The notes: generated by a model not told the origin, from the sequence alone. Shown: positions 5,840 through 13,091, numbered from the stretch's first letter. The stretch is 16,356 nucleotides of DNA from Caldifarciminota bacterium (GCA_027053375.1 JALUJC010000262.1:4994-21349), one strand, 5' to 3'. Numbers and translations are program-made.

Positions 5840-6732
5840 AAGCAGAAACCTTCCGGCGCTGGATGGGAATTTCCATGATTTCTCTGCTGGGTTTCGCAAC
5901 GTTTACGGGTGTGATGCTCCAGGCCTATCATGTGCCCACACTGGAAAAGGCGCCCCACGCGTATCTGATGCTGCGCACCCGGGTTTTCCTTGGCGACGCG
6001 ATGATGGCCATGCATTTCTGGAGCGCGCACCTTCTGATGGCGCTGGCGATGCTCCACCTGGTGGAAACTGTCTGGAACCGGCGCTTTCGGGCGGCACGTG
6101 TCCAGTGGCTTGTGGGATGGGCGTTGCTCGGGTTGCTTGTGCTGGCGGACCTCACCGGACATCTCCTGCCAGTCCACAGGGAAGGCTACTGGACCTATAC
6201 CCGCTCCATGGAAGCCCTTCGCATGATTCCCGGTGTGCGCTCGGTCCTGGGTTTGCTTCTTGGCTGGCAGGAAGGTGTCTCAAATCTGACGTACGTGCGC
6301 ACCTATGCCTTCCATGTAACCGTATTTCTCCTGCTGTTTGGCCCCCTGGTGGTGTGGCACGGAATGCGCTGGATGAAGGAGCGGTGGACATTGTCGTACC
6401 GTCGTTTTGCGCTGAGATTTCTGGAGATTGTCGTGGGGACCGTGGCCATTCTGGCCACCCTGGGGTTCGTCCTACCGGTGGTGTCGCACCGTCTTGAAGA
6501 TCCGCTCCACCCTCCCGCCCATACAGCGGCGGTGTGGGCATTGCGTCCTGTTTACGGACTGAGTCGGTGGATGCCGGAAGGTGTCGCGGCGTTGCTCTTC
6601 CTTCTGACACTTGTGTACGGCATGCTTCTGCCCTTTCTTCCTGAACGGGCGGCCGGTCGCTCACGCCGAACCATGCTGCTGATTTTGCTGACCCTGCTCC
6701 TTGTGAGCGCATGGCTGGGAGGTCAGGGATGA
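5836..6732 (+). CDS. Divergent cytochrome b lacking the PEWY motif (right complex)
   Basis: This is a 298-residue membrane protein of the cytochrome b family, about 55 residues shorter than the left one and almost without an N-terminal amphipathic segment. Haem b ligands are His60/His74 (13 between) and His160/His175 (14 between, b6f-type). TGHLLP at 107-112 and GYW at 117-119 align with the usual TGYSLPW and GYW segments, but the LPW tryptophan is Val113. In the subunit IV-like half, HPPAHTAAVWALRP aligns with the region that normally carries PEWY, and PEWY has become AVWA (232-235). The catalytic Qo glutamate is therefore missing. Three more membrane helices follow (about 196-216, 248-265, 274-292). 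GGAGG lies just upstream and the start overlaps the Rieske stop. Standard Q-cycle bifurcation looks doubtful; single-site quinone chemistry or reverse flow is possible. Confidence 0.88.
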   Translation: MKAETFRRWMGISMISLLGFATFTGVMLQAYHVPTLEKAPHAYLMLRTRVFLGDAMMAMHFWSAHLLMALAMLHLVETVWNRRFRAARVQWLVGWALLGLLVLADLTGHLLPVHREGYWTYTRSMEALRMIPGVRSVLGLLLGWQEGVSNLTYVRTYAFHVTVFLLLFGPLVVWHGMRWMKERWTLSYRRFALRFLEIVVGTVAILATLGFVLPVVSHRLEDPLHPPAHTAAVWALRPVYGLSRWMPEGVAALLFLLTLVYGMLLPFLPERAAGRSRRTMLLILLTLLLVSAWLGGQG

Positions 6733-7904
6733 ATCTCCTGATTCTGAGTTTGTGGCTGGTTCTTCCGGATTCTTCCTGCGTGGTCTGTCACAGCGATCTT
6801 GCCGGGGCCTATCGGGAAAGCATCCACACCCGGGCAGCGATCGGGTGTACCACATGCCACGGGGGTGTTGCAGGTCCCCTGGAAGAGAATCTCGCGCACC
6901 GGGGCCTGAGGAAAGGCTCTCTTGATCGGTTGCAGGTTCCCCGCCTGTGCGGTGGATGCCACAGCGATGCAGAAAAGATGCGACCCTTTGGCCTTCCTCT
7001 GGACGCCTTCGCCTATTACCAGACCTCCGCACACGGCCGTGCCTGGAAACGGGGGCAAAGGGATGCCGCGGTATGCACCGACTGTCATGGGGTTCACGAG
7101 ATTCTGTCTGTACGGGACCCCCGAAGCCCGGTATCCCGGGCGCACCTTGTGGAAACCTGCGCTTCTTGCCATGCGGACACTGCACGAATGAAGGCATTTC
7201 ACCTGGATCCCCACATTCCCCAGCGGTACAGGGAAAGTGTCCATTTCCGCGCTGCGTCTGCGGGGAACACCCATGCCCCTGTCTGTACGGACTGTCACGG
7301 AAGTCACGGTGCGGCACCCCCGGGCGTTCGCGATGTGGAGCAGGTGTGTGGACGATGCCACACACGGGAAGCCACCGCATTCGATGAGAGCCCCCACAAA
7401 ACCGCATACATTCGCGAAGGGCTTGCCCCCTGCACTTCCTGCCATGGTGAGCATGACGTGCAACCCCTCACCCTGGAACGCCTCCAGGAAACCTGCACAG
7501 ACTGCCACGACGAGAATGACCGGGGAGGACGCCGCGCAAAGGAACTCTGGTCCATGTTCTACGAAACACTTGCGCGGCTTCGGAAAGCGGAAACCCTGAT
7601 CCAGACCATGCAGGACCGGGGATATCCCGTAGAGGACCTGAAAGGAACCCTGCAGGACGCACGGGAAGCATGGATGGTGGCACTTCCCCTGGTTCATACC
7701 CTGAACACGGACACGCTGGCGCTGGCACTGGGACAGGTACGCGGACGGGCGGACGATGTGCAGGGCGAACTCCACGAACGTGCGAACCGCAAAAAAGAGG
7801 GACGGGTGCTTCTCCTTGTCCTGTGGTTCTATGTCCTGCTCACCATCGGGGTGATTGAGGCTCGTCTGCGTGCAGAACATCCCCAGCGGGAGCAGATGCT
7901 ATGA
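6729..7904 (+). CDS. Membrane-anchored nonahaem c-type cytochrome with helical stalk
   Basis: This is a 391-residue protein starting at an ATG that overlaps the cytochrome b stop (ATGA) and follows GGGAGG. After a short signal peptide, nine CXXCH sites begin at residues 17, 40, 74, 116, 144, 186, 207, 235 and 256. The haem part is built from a recurring unit: S-x-H (33, 102, 172, 223) some 7-14 residues before a CXXCHG site, often with G-x-H after it (CTDCHGVH, CTDCHGSH, CTSCHGEH), then another CXXCH. These His residues can be distal ligands. Residues 263-355 form a haem-free helical stalk; 359-376 form one membrane helix near the C-terminus. The layout is that of the pentahaem protein at 1106-1936 with more haem units. 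It probably takes the place of cytochrome c1 in the right complex and passes electrons on to the 18-haem protein. Confidence 0.9.
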   Translation: MNLLILSLWLVLPDSSCVVCHSDLAGAYRESIHTRAAIGCTTCHGGVAGPLEENLAHRGLRKGSLDRLQVPRLCGGCHSDAEKMRPFGLPLDAFAYYQTSAHGRAWKRGQRDAAVCTDCHGVHEILSVRDPRSPVSRAHLVETCASCHADTARMKAFHLDPHIPQRYRESVHFRAASAGNTHAPVCTDCHGSHGAAPPGVRDVEQVCGRCHTREATAFDESPHKTAYIREGLAPCTSCHGEHDVQPLTLERLQETCTDCHDENDRGGRRAKELWSMFYETLARLRKAETLIQTMQDRGYPVEDLKGTLQDAREAWMVALPLVHTLNTDTLALALGQVRGRADDVQGELHERANRKKEGRVLLLVLWFYVLLTIGVIEARLRAEHPQREQML

Positions 7905-9571
7905 GGGAGCGACTTCGCTGGCTGGCCTTCCTGGGTGTCCTGGGACTGGGAGGGCTGCTGGTGCTGGCGGTGCTCACCGTCCAGCTCACCTCCACACCGT
8001 CGTTTTGCGGATCCTGCCATATCATGCGTCCCTATTACGCCTCCTGGAAGGCTTCCACGCACAACCACATTGCCTGTGTGGAATGCCATATTCCTCCCGG
8101 CCTGGGATCCGAGGTGCAGAAAAAATACGAAGCCCTCTCTATGGTGGCCCGCTACTTCACCGGAACCTACAGCACCAAACCCTGGGCTGAAGTGGAGGAT
8201 GCGGCATGTTTTCGGTGTCACGAAAAACGTTTATTGACGGGACCGATCAGATTCCAGGAGGTGAAGTTTAACCATGCACCGCATCTGAGCGAACTCCGAA
8301 ATGGCAAACGCCTGCGTTGCACATCCTGCCACACACAGATTGTTCAGGACACACACATCGAAGTCTCGACCGCCCCATGTTTCCTCTGCCATTTCAAGGG
8401 ATCTCCCCCTGGACAGGGCGTGGCCCGCTGCACCCTCTGCCACGAGGTCCCCGACACCGTCGTCACCGCATCCGGTATGAGGTTCGTTCACCAGCGGGTG
8501 CGCACGTACAGCATCTCCTGCACCTGGTGTCATACCGGGAATGTGTGGGGGAACGGCGTCGTCGCACGCGAACGATGCCTTTCCTGCCATAACCGCAGAG
8601 ACATCCTGGAGAACTTTCCGAATACGCCCCGGCTTCACCAGATTCATATCACCGAACACAAAGTAGAATGTGGCCGGTGTCACGAAGAGATCCAGCATGG
8701 ACGCAATCACCTCACGCCCCGGGTCTCCGCCTGTCAGCAGTGCCATACATCCGGACATTCCCCGGTTCGGGATCTTTACGCTGGACGTGGAGGGACAGGT
8801 GTTCCCCCTCGCCCCGATCCCATGTTTCGGGTTGGGACCGGGTGTAACGGGTGCCATTTCCTCCCGGATTCCACACGAAGCGGTCCTCTGAGGCGTGCAG
8901 GTGCCGCAAGTTGCATGGCCTGCCACGGACCCGCATTTCAGAAGGTCTATCAGAGCTGGAAACGCGCACTTCAGCATGCCCTGAAACGTACAGAAGATGC
9001 GATCGCACGAGCCCGGCCGTTCAAACAGCGGATTCCTGGCTGGGATGCCATTGTGGGAAACCTGCGGCTTATCAAACAGGGGAACGGGATCCACAACGTG
9101 GGGTACAGTCTCGCCCTTTTGCAATGGTCGTACGAGAAAATTCGCGCGTCCCGGGTGATCCCCCTCGCCCCCTGGCCTGAAGACGCATCCATGCAAAGTG
9201 GATGCAGCCTGTGCCATGTGGGGATCGTTTCACAAACAGGACGGTTTAAGAACCTGGTCTTTCGGCATGGTCCCCATTTGAAGCAATCAAAGGGAGACTG
9301 CCGTGTATGCCATCGTTCCCACGATGAAAAACCACGCGGAGAGGTGCTTCGGCCTGACAGAAACTGCGTGAACTGCCATCACACCCGATCTTTACGGTCA
9401 AACTGCCAGCGGTGTCACTTACAAATCCCTGAGACCCTGAAGGTGGCAGGCAAACGATTCCCCCACGCCTATCATGTGGGGGAAGACGTGGAGCTGGAAT
9501 GCACAGACTGCCATACAGAAAGCGGGTGGAAGGCCCAAGTAGACGTCTGTGCAGAATGCCATGACGACTGA
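7901..9571 (+). CDS. NapC/NrfH-headed multihaem cytochrome with 18 CXXCH sites
   Basis: This is a 556-residue protein overlapping the nonahaem stop by ATGA. Residues 8-30 form an uncleaved membrane helix. The next part, FCGSCHIM (35-42) and ACVECHIPPG (58-67), is the NapC/NirT/NrfH quinol-dehydrogenase signature, with Met42 in the place that ligates the first haem of NrfH. Eighteen CXXCH sites can be counted in all, from residue 36 to 554, spread over the whole periplasmic part except for a helical segment at about 345-430 (with NGIHNVGYSLALL). No CXXCK is present. This is far longer than typical four-haem NapC or NrfH proteins, so the tail may be a built-in haem wire or a large electron-storage domain. 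It is the last gene of the operon. Whether it takes electrons from quinol directly or from the nonahaem protein is unknown. Confidence 0.92.
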   Translation: MRERLRWLAFLGVLGLGGLLVLAVLTVQLTSTPSFCGSCHIMRPYYASWKASTHNHIACVECHIPPGLGSEVQKKYEALSMVARYFTGTYSTKPWAEVEDAACFRCHEKRLLTGPIRFQEVKFNHAPHLSELRNGKRLRCTSCHTQIVQDTHIEVSTAPCFLCHFKGSPPGQGVARCTLCHEVPDTVVTASGMRFVHQRVRTYSISCTWCHTGNVWGNGVVARERCLSCHNRRDILENFPNTPRLHQIHITEHKVECGRCHEEIQHGRNHLTPRVSACQQCHTSGHSPVRDLYAGRGGTGVPPRPDPMFRVGTGCNGCHFLPDSTRSGPLRRAGAASCMACHGPAFQKVYQSWKRALQHALKRTEDAIARARPFKQRIPGWDAIVGNLRLIKQGNGIHNVGYSLALLQWSYEKIRASRVIPLAPWPEDASMQSGCSLCHVGIVSQTGRFKNLVFRHGPHLKQSKGDCRVCHRSHDEKPRGEVLRPDRNCVNCHHTRSLRSNCQRCHLQIPETLKVAGKRFPHAYHVGEDVELECTDCHTESGWKAQVDVCAECHDD

Positions 9572-9585
9572 CCCGTGAGGTTCCT

Positions 9586-9599
9586 GCCCCCGGGGGGGC
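9586..9599. terminator. Compact GC hairpin between convergent genes
   Basis: GCCCCC and GGGGGC can pair around a GG loop in the 34-base gap between the convergent ends of the 18-haem gene and the gene at 9606. It may slow polymerase from both sides. No T-run is present and the stem is short, so this is a weak call. Confidence 0.3.
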
Positions 9600-9605
9600 G
9601 CGTCG

Positions 9606-10493
9606 TCACTCCGGCGCCGATTCGGACATCATCGCCTGACGGCGGCGAGCCAGGAGTGCCAGCACCACCAGGGCCAGTACAATGCCGATGGCGCTGCCCA
9701 GCACCCACCGGGTCTGACCGGCTCCCCAGAGGGGACGGGTCTGAAGGGTATAACGCACCTCCGTGGCGTTCATGGGGAGGGCATACTGCAAAAACGAGGA
9801 TCCCTGAAATCTTGTGCTGTCCCCTTTCCCGAGCCCACGAACCTGAAAGGGGGGACGAACAAGCACTTCCCCGAAATGAATGGGGGTGGAAAAGGTACGA
9901 CGGATTTCCACACGCGGGCGTGGGGTCTGCCAGACCCACTGGATCTGCACCACAGGGCTGGAAGGATCCAGGGGGCCACGGAAGACCAGAATGCTGTCCC
10001 CTTCCGTTTCCCACTGCCCCTGAGGCATCACCTGTCCCACTTCTGCTCCCTCGGGGCGGAGAAAACGAAGGGGGGGATCCAGCTGCGCCAGTCGAACCGC
10101 AGGCGTAATGCCCAGTTCCAGAGCTTCCAGCAGGAAAAATCCCCCCTTCTCCAGTGGATGCGCAATGGCATGGTAACCCAGCACCTGGGCCTTTCCTTCT
10201 CCGGGATCAAATACGGTCAGTTGCACCGTATCCTGTCCCGCTTGAACCGGTTGAGAGGTCATCTGGCCATGCCAGCGTGTACCCACAAACATCATGGGGG
10301 GCGCATCCTCCGGTGGGTTTAACCGCGCCACACCCTGCGCATTGGTGATCGCCGTGTCCACAAAGGTGGGCATGGCCTGACCCTGCTGGGGGGGGATCAA
10401 AAGCACCACCCGCTGGTTGGGGACAGGTTTCCGGGTGGTTCCATTCCACACCTGGACCGTGATTGCAGATATCAGCGCATAGAAAAACAGCAT
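9606..10493 (-). CDS. Anchored, cysteine-free beta-domain protein of unknown function
   Basis: This is a 295-residue protein with an N-terminal signal segment (MLFFYALISA) running into ITVQVWNGTTRKPVPNQRV, which together with ITNAQGVARL resembles a carboxypeptidase-regulatory-like beta sandwich at residues 10-95. A second beta-rich region follows at about 100-255. Residues 263-281 form a membrane helix ending in ARRRQ and a short cytoplasmic tail, so most of the protein lies outside the membrane. It contains no cysteine and no haem site, striking beside the cytochromes. The start at 10493 has GGAGG eight bases upstream, and a sigma70-type promoter lies at 10530-10558. It is convergent with the 18-haem gene. 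A scaffold or assembly role for the cytochromes is a guess from position only. Confidence 0.8.
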   Translation of the reverse strand: MLFFYALISAITVQVWNGTTRKPVPNQRVVLLIPPQQGQAMPTFVDTAITNAQGVARLNPPEDAPPMMFVGTRWHGQMTSQPVQAGQDTVQLTVFDPGEGKAQVLGYHAIAHPLEKGGFFLLEALELGITPAVRLAQLDPPLRFLRPEGAEVGQVMPQGQWETEGDSILVFRGPLDPSSPVVQIQWVWQTPRPRVEIRRTFSTPIHFGEVLVRPPFQVRGLGKGDSTRFQGSSFLQYALPMNATEVRYTLQTRPLWGAGQTRWVLGSAIGIVLALVVLALLARRRQAMMSESAPE

Positions 10494-10529
10494 GCAAAAA
10501 CCCTCCTTTTCTGCGTTATGAACAGGGAG

Positions 10530-10558
10530 AGTATAGACGCGCAGGAAAGAAGGATCAA
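10530..10558 (-). promoter_or_regulatory. Sigma70-type promoter for the beta-domain protein gene
   Basis: On the minus strand TTGATC and TATACT are spaced by 17 bases, giving a start near 10523 and a leader of about 30 bases. The -35 box overlaps the last codons of the upstream gene, so the downstream gene can be transcribed independently of it. Confidence 0.6.
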
Positions 10559-11190
10559 GGAATCCAGCGGGTCCACCCCTCGCCCGGCTCCATCACCCAG
10601 AGATTTTTTCCGGGCGTGTATCCTCTCCTCATGAGTTCCCTGGAAAGACGTTGAACCAGGCCATACCGTCCATGAAGTCGTTCAAGAACAATCCGCTCGG
10701 GACCACGGCCCGGCGTTTCTTTGACAAGAGAAAAGATCAATCCCTGTCCCGCCGTGAGAACGGGCTTCCGGGCAACCACCATCTGGACTTCATCCGGGGC
10801 GATCCATCCAAGGTACAGTGCCGTAAGCGCAGCAATACCTTCACCGTACAGGATCACCGGGACATCCTGATGGACACGGCGAAGAGAATCCAGAAAGGGT
10901 CGAAGGGTTTTCTCCCAGAAGAGGAGGGTCTGCCCCCCGCCCCGGGGATCAGGCCAGGGCACCAGCCACGTGTAATCCTGCGAAGTATCCGGATGGAACA
11001 GAATCCCCAGGGTCCCCTCCGGGAGTTCGGACCACAGACCCTCGGGCGGGGGCGAAAGGAAAAGGACCAGATGGCGCACCTCTTTTGCGGGAGATCGAAC
11101 CGATACAGGCAATGAACGACCATCCGGAAGCGTGAGCGCAAACGCGATCAGCAGAGGAAAGAGCAACGATTCCATCATGGGGATAAGCAT
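10555..11190 (-). CDS. Exported alpha/beta-hydrolase-like protein lacking catalytic residues
   Basis: This is a 211-residue protein from the ATG at 11190, which has GGAAGG seven bases upstream; ATGs at 11178 and 11175 are also possible. Residues 5-20 form a signal peptide or N-terminal anchor (MMESLLFPLLIAFALT). LPDGRSLPVSV, then a strand (HLVLFLS), then WEKTLRPFLDSLRRV, then VILYGEGIAALTALYLGW follows the order seen in esterase-D-like hydrolases. The nucleophile elbow G-x-S-x-G is GEGIA, with Glu117 where the serine should be. The C-terminal PGEGWTRW resembles the usual PGxHxWxxW segment without its histidine. It therefore looks like a catalytically dead member used for binding. Family assignment is tentative; I cannot tell what it binds. 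Confidence 0.6.
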   Translation of the reverse strand: MLIPMMESLLFPLLIAFALTLPDGRSLPVSVRSPAKEVRHLVLFLSPPPEGLWSELPEGTLGILFHPDTSQDYTWLVPWPDPRGGGQTLLFWEKTLRPFLDSLRRVHQDVPVILYGEGIAALTALYLGWIAPDEVQMVVARKPVLTAGQGLIFSLVKETPGRGPERIVLERLHGRYGLVQRLSRELMRRGYTPGKNLWVMEPGEGWTRWIP

Positions 11191-11214
11191 AGACGAACCT
11201 TCCCGGACCCGCAA
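11186..11214 (-). promoter_or_regulatory. Possible sigma70-type promoter overlapping the gene start
   Basis: TTGCGG and TATGCT are 17 bases apart on the minus strand. The -10 box overlaps the ATG at 11190, and the start of transcription would fall at or just before the ATG at 11178. If real, translation would begin at 11178 or 11175 on a leaderless message. If translation starts at 11190, the promoter must lie further upstream. Confidence 0.35.
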
Positions 11215-11243
11215 GTGTTTTCTAATTAATCATCGCTTAAAGG

Positions 11244-11260
11244 AGCCCCGAGGAGGGGCT
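11244..11260. promoter_or_regulatory. Small stem-loop in the divergent intergenic region
   Basis: AGCCCC and GGGGCT flank a GAGGA loop between the divergent genes at 11190 and 11341. It could be a regulator site or form in a leader RNA. The six-base stem gives no functional clue. Confidence 0.3.
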
Positions 11261-11285
11261 GGATGCTTCAGGACACGAGAGATAC

Positions 11286-11310
11286 AATATATGCACAATG
11301 CGAATATATT
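11286..11310 (+). promoter_or_regulatory. AT-rich inverted repeat upstream of the peroxiredoxin gene
   Basis: AATATATGCA and TGC-GA-ATATATT form an interrupted inverted repeat around CAA, and GAATATATTC (11302-11311) is itself a perfect palindrome. It ends 30 bases before the start codon. It overlaps the best -10-like sequence (TACAAT, 11283-11288; its -35 match is poor). A peroxide- or redox-responsive repressor site is plausible from the gene it precedes, but it does not match the PerR consensus well. Confidence 0.4.
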
Positions 11311-11340
11311 CTGACAACCCCTCAAACAAGGAGGCACAGG

Positions 11341-11982
11341 ATGGAAGGACGTTTCCCTCTTCTTGGTGAACCATTCCCGGAGCTTGAGGTTCAGACGACC
11401 CATGGTCCCATGAAACTTCCGGAAGCCTTTCGCGGGAAGTGGTTCGTGCTGTTCAGTCATCCCGCGGATTTCACACCGGTGTGTACCACCGAATTCGTGG
11501 CATTCCAGAAACATTACGAAGACTTTCAGAAGCTGGGAGTGGAACTCATCGGTCTCAGCGTGGATCAGGTCTTCTCCCACATCAAATGGGTGGAGTGGAT
11601 GGAAGAAAACCTTGGGGTGCGGATCGCTTTTCCCATCATCGCCGCCAACGATGCCATCGCCGGAGCCCTGGGGATGATCCATCCTGGAAAGGGAACCAAT
11701 ACGGTGCGCGCGGTGTTTATTGTGGATCCCCAGGGGATCGTGCGGCTGATTCTGTATTATCCTCAGGAGATCGGTCGCAACATTGACGAAATTCTTCGCG
11801 CAGTTCGCGCGCTGAAAACTTTTGACGAACAGAAGGTCGCCACACCGGCCAACTGGCCTGAAAACGACCTCATCGGTGACAGGGTGATTGTCCCGCCACC
11901 TACCGATCAGGAAACCGCCAGAAAGCACAAAGAGATGTACGAGTGCTTTGACTGGTGGTTCTGTCACAAGTCCCTATCCTGA
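11341..11982 (+). CDS. Peroxiredoxin, Prx6/archaeal 2-Cys type
   Basis: This is a 213-residue cytoplasmic thiol peroxidase that reduces hydrogen peroxide and organic peroxides. The start is set by AAGGAGG seven bases upstream. The active-site segment [12 protein letters not shown] carries the peroxidatic Cys48. The C-terminus ECFDWWFC holds Cys202 and Cys208, the pattern of the long Prx6-like enzymes found in archaea and thermophilic bacteria, where they form disulfides with the active-site cysteine. It is a single-gene unit with its own terminator. Peroxide defence fits a cell with many redox-active haem proteins, but the gene lies in a separate unit from them. No dedicated reductase is seen beside it. 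Confidence 0.95.
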   Translation: MEGRFPLLGEPFPELEVQTTHGPMKLPEAFRGKWFVLFSHPADFTPVCTTEFVAFQKHYEDFQKLGVELIGLSVDQVFSHIKWVEWMEENLGVRIAFPIIAANDAIAGALGMIHPGKGTNTVRAVFIVDPQGIVRLILYYPQEIGRNIDEILRAVRALKTFDEQKVATPANWPENDLIGDRVIVPPPTDQETARKHKEMYECFDWWFCHKSLS

Positions 11983-12006
11983 GCCAGGCGGGGAATCCAG
12001 GACGTG

Positions 12007-12039
12007 GGGCGGGCGCCGTGCGCCCGCCCTCTTGATTTT
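12007..12039 (+). terminator. Intrinsic terminator of the peroxiredoxin gene
   Basis: GGGCGGGCGC and GCGCCCGCCC form a perfect 10-bp stem with a CGT loop, followed by TCTTGATTTT. It begins 25 bases after the stop codon. Unlike the hairpins of the left block it has a T-rich tail. Confidence 0.8.
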
Positions 12040-12093
12040 GACACCCACGTAGCTCCCCTGTATCTGAACAGCGGGGTCACAACCCCCTCTTCG

Positions 12094-12122
12094 TTGACAG
12101 TTTTCCGCTCGCCATCTATACT
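12094..12122 (+). promoter_or_regulatory. Sigma70 promoter of the prs-ispDF operon
   Basis: TTGACA, a 17-base spacer and TATACT give a near-consensus promoter with a start near 12129, about 20 bases before the prs ATG. A second, weaker TTGACA-17-TATCTG pair lies upstream at 12038-12066. The strength fits constant expression of a housekeeping operon. Confidence 0.8.
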
Positions 12123-12149
12123 TTCCATGCTTGAAAAAGGACGGATTCC

Positions 12150-13091
12150 ATGGCCCTGATTGGTGAGATCGCCCTGCTCACGGGGAATGCTTCCCGGAAT
12201 CTTGCGGCGAGCATTGCACGCGCTCTGGGCATTGCGCTGACCCCCACCCTGGTGGACCGGTTTTCTGATGGGGAGATCCGTGTACAGATTCTGGAAAACA
12301 TCCGCGGTCTGGATGTGTTTATCGTCCAGAGCACCCTTCCTCCTGCCGACAACCTGATGGAACTTCTTCTCCTGGTGGACGCGGCCAAGCGCGCCTCAGC
12401 GGCCCGGATCACCGCCGTGATTCCTTACTTCGGGTATGCACGGCAGGACCGGAAGGACCAGCCACGCGTGCCCATCTCTGCCAAACTCGTGGCCAATCTG
12501 CTTGAGATCGCGGGGATCAACCGGGTGCTGACCCTGGATCTCCACACCGATCAGATCCAGGGATTTTTTGATGTCCCGGTGGACAACCTCTATGCCACAC
12601 CGGTGTTTCAGGAGTATTTCCACGACCTCCCGGAAAACACGGTGGTGGTTGCACCCGATGTGGGCGCCACCCGACGGGCCAGGGCCGTGGCAAAAAAACT
12701 CGGGAACTTCCCCATTGCCCTCATTGACAAGCGTCGTCCTCATCCCAACGCCGCCGAGGTGATGCACGTGATCGGTGAGGTGGAAGGAAGGGAAGCCCTG
12801 ATCGTGGACGATATTCTGGACACGGGAAACACGCTGGCCAAAGCCGCACAGGCCATGCAGGAACACGGAGCGGTGCGGGTGCGTGCAGCCATCACCCACG
12901 GGCTGTTCTCCGGGCGTGCCCGGGACATTCTGGCCGCCTCCCCCCTGACCGAAATCGTGATCACTGATTCCCTGGAACTTCCTGAACACCGGTATCCGCC
13001 CCAGACCCGTGTGCTGAGCGTGGGATCCCTCCTGGCGGAAGCGATCCGGCGAATTCATGAGGCGGAGAGCATCAGTGCCCTGTTCGTCTGA
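12150..13091 (+). CDS. prs: Ribose-phosphate pyrophosphokinase
   Basis: This enzyme makes phosphoribosyl pyrophosphate from ribose 5-phosphate and ATP for nucleotide, histidine, tryptophan and NAD synthesis. The 313 residues match the usual length of class I enzymes. Visible family marks are FSDGEIRV near the N-terminus, YARQDRK, DLHTDQIQGFFDVPVDNLYA, the catalytic loop DKRRP with Lys194 and Arg196, and the ribose-phosphate loop VDDILDTGNT at 219-228 (usually DTxGT). AAAGGA lies upstream of the ATG. It is the first gene of the operon; its stop overlaps the rsmD start by one base (TGATG). Confidence 0.97.
   Translation: MALIGEIALLTGNASRNLAASIARALGIALTPTLVDRFSDGEIRVQILENIRGLDVFIVQSTLPPADNLMELLLLVDAAKRASAARITAVIPYFGYARQDRKDQPRVPISAKLVANLLEIAGINRVLTLDLHTDQIQGFFDVPVDNLYATPVFQEYFHDLPENTVVVAPDVGATRRARAVAKKLGNFPIALIDKRRPHPNAAEVMHVIGEVEGREALIVDDILDTGNTLAKAAQAMQEHGAVRVRAAITHGLFSGRARDILAASPLTEIVITDSLELPEHRYPPQTRVLSVGSLLAEAIRRIHEAESISALFV

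Noticed and set aside
6723..7880. Long open frame (385 codons) on the minus strand opposite the nonahaem gene
   Set aside because: It lies fully antisense to a gene with nine CXXCH motifs and overlapping operon junctions. It has no ribosome site or recognisable domain; high GC and biased codons leave the opposite frame open.
8231..9217. Minus-strand open frame of 328 codons opposite the 18-haem gene
   Set aside because: It is a shadow of the haem-motif codons on the other strand, with no start signal and no motif.
298..9571. Repeated CXXCH codons as a DNA repeat or CRISPR-like array
   Set aside because: The repeats are irregularly spaced, differ at the DNA level and stay in frame. They are protein haem motifs.
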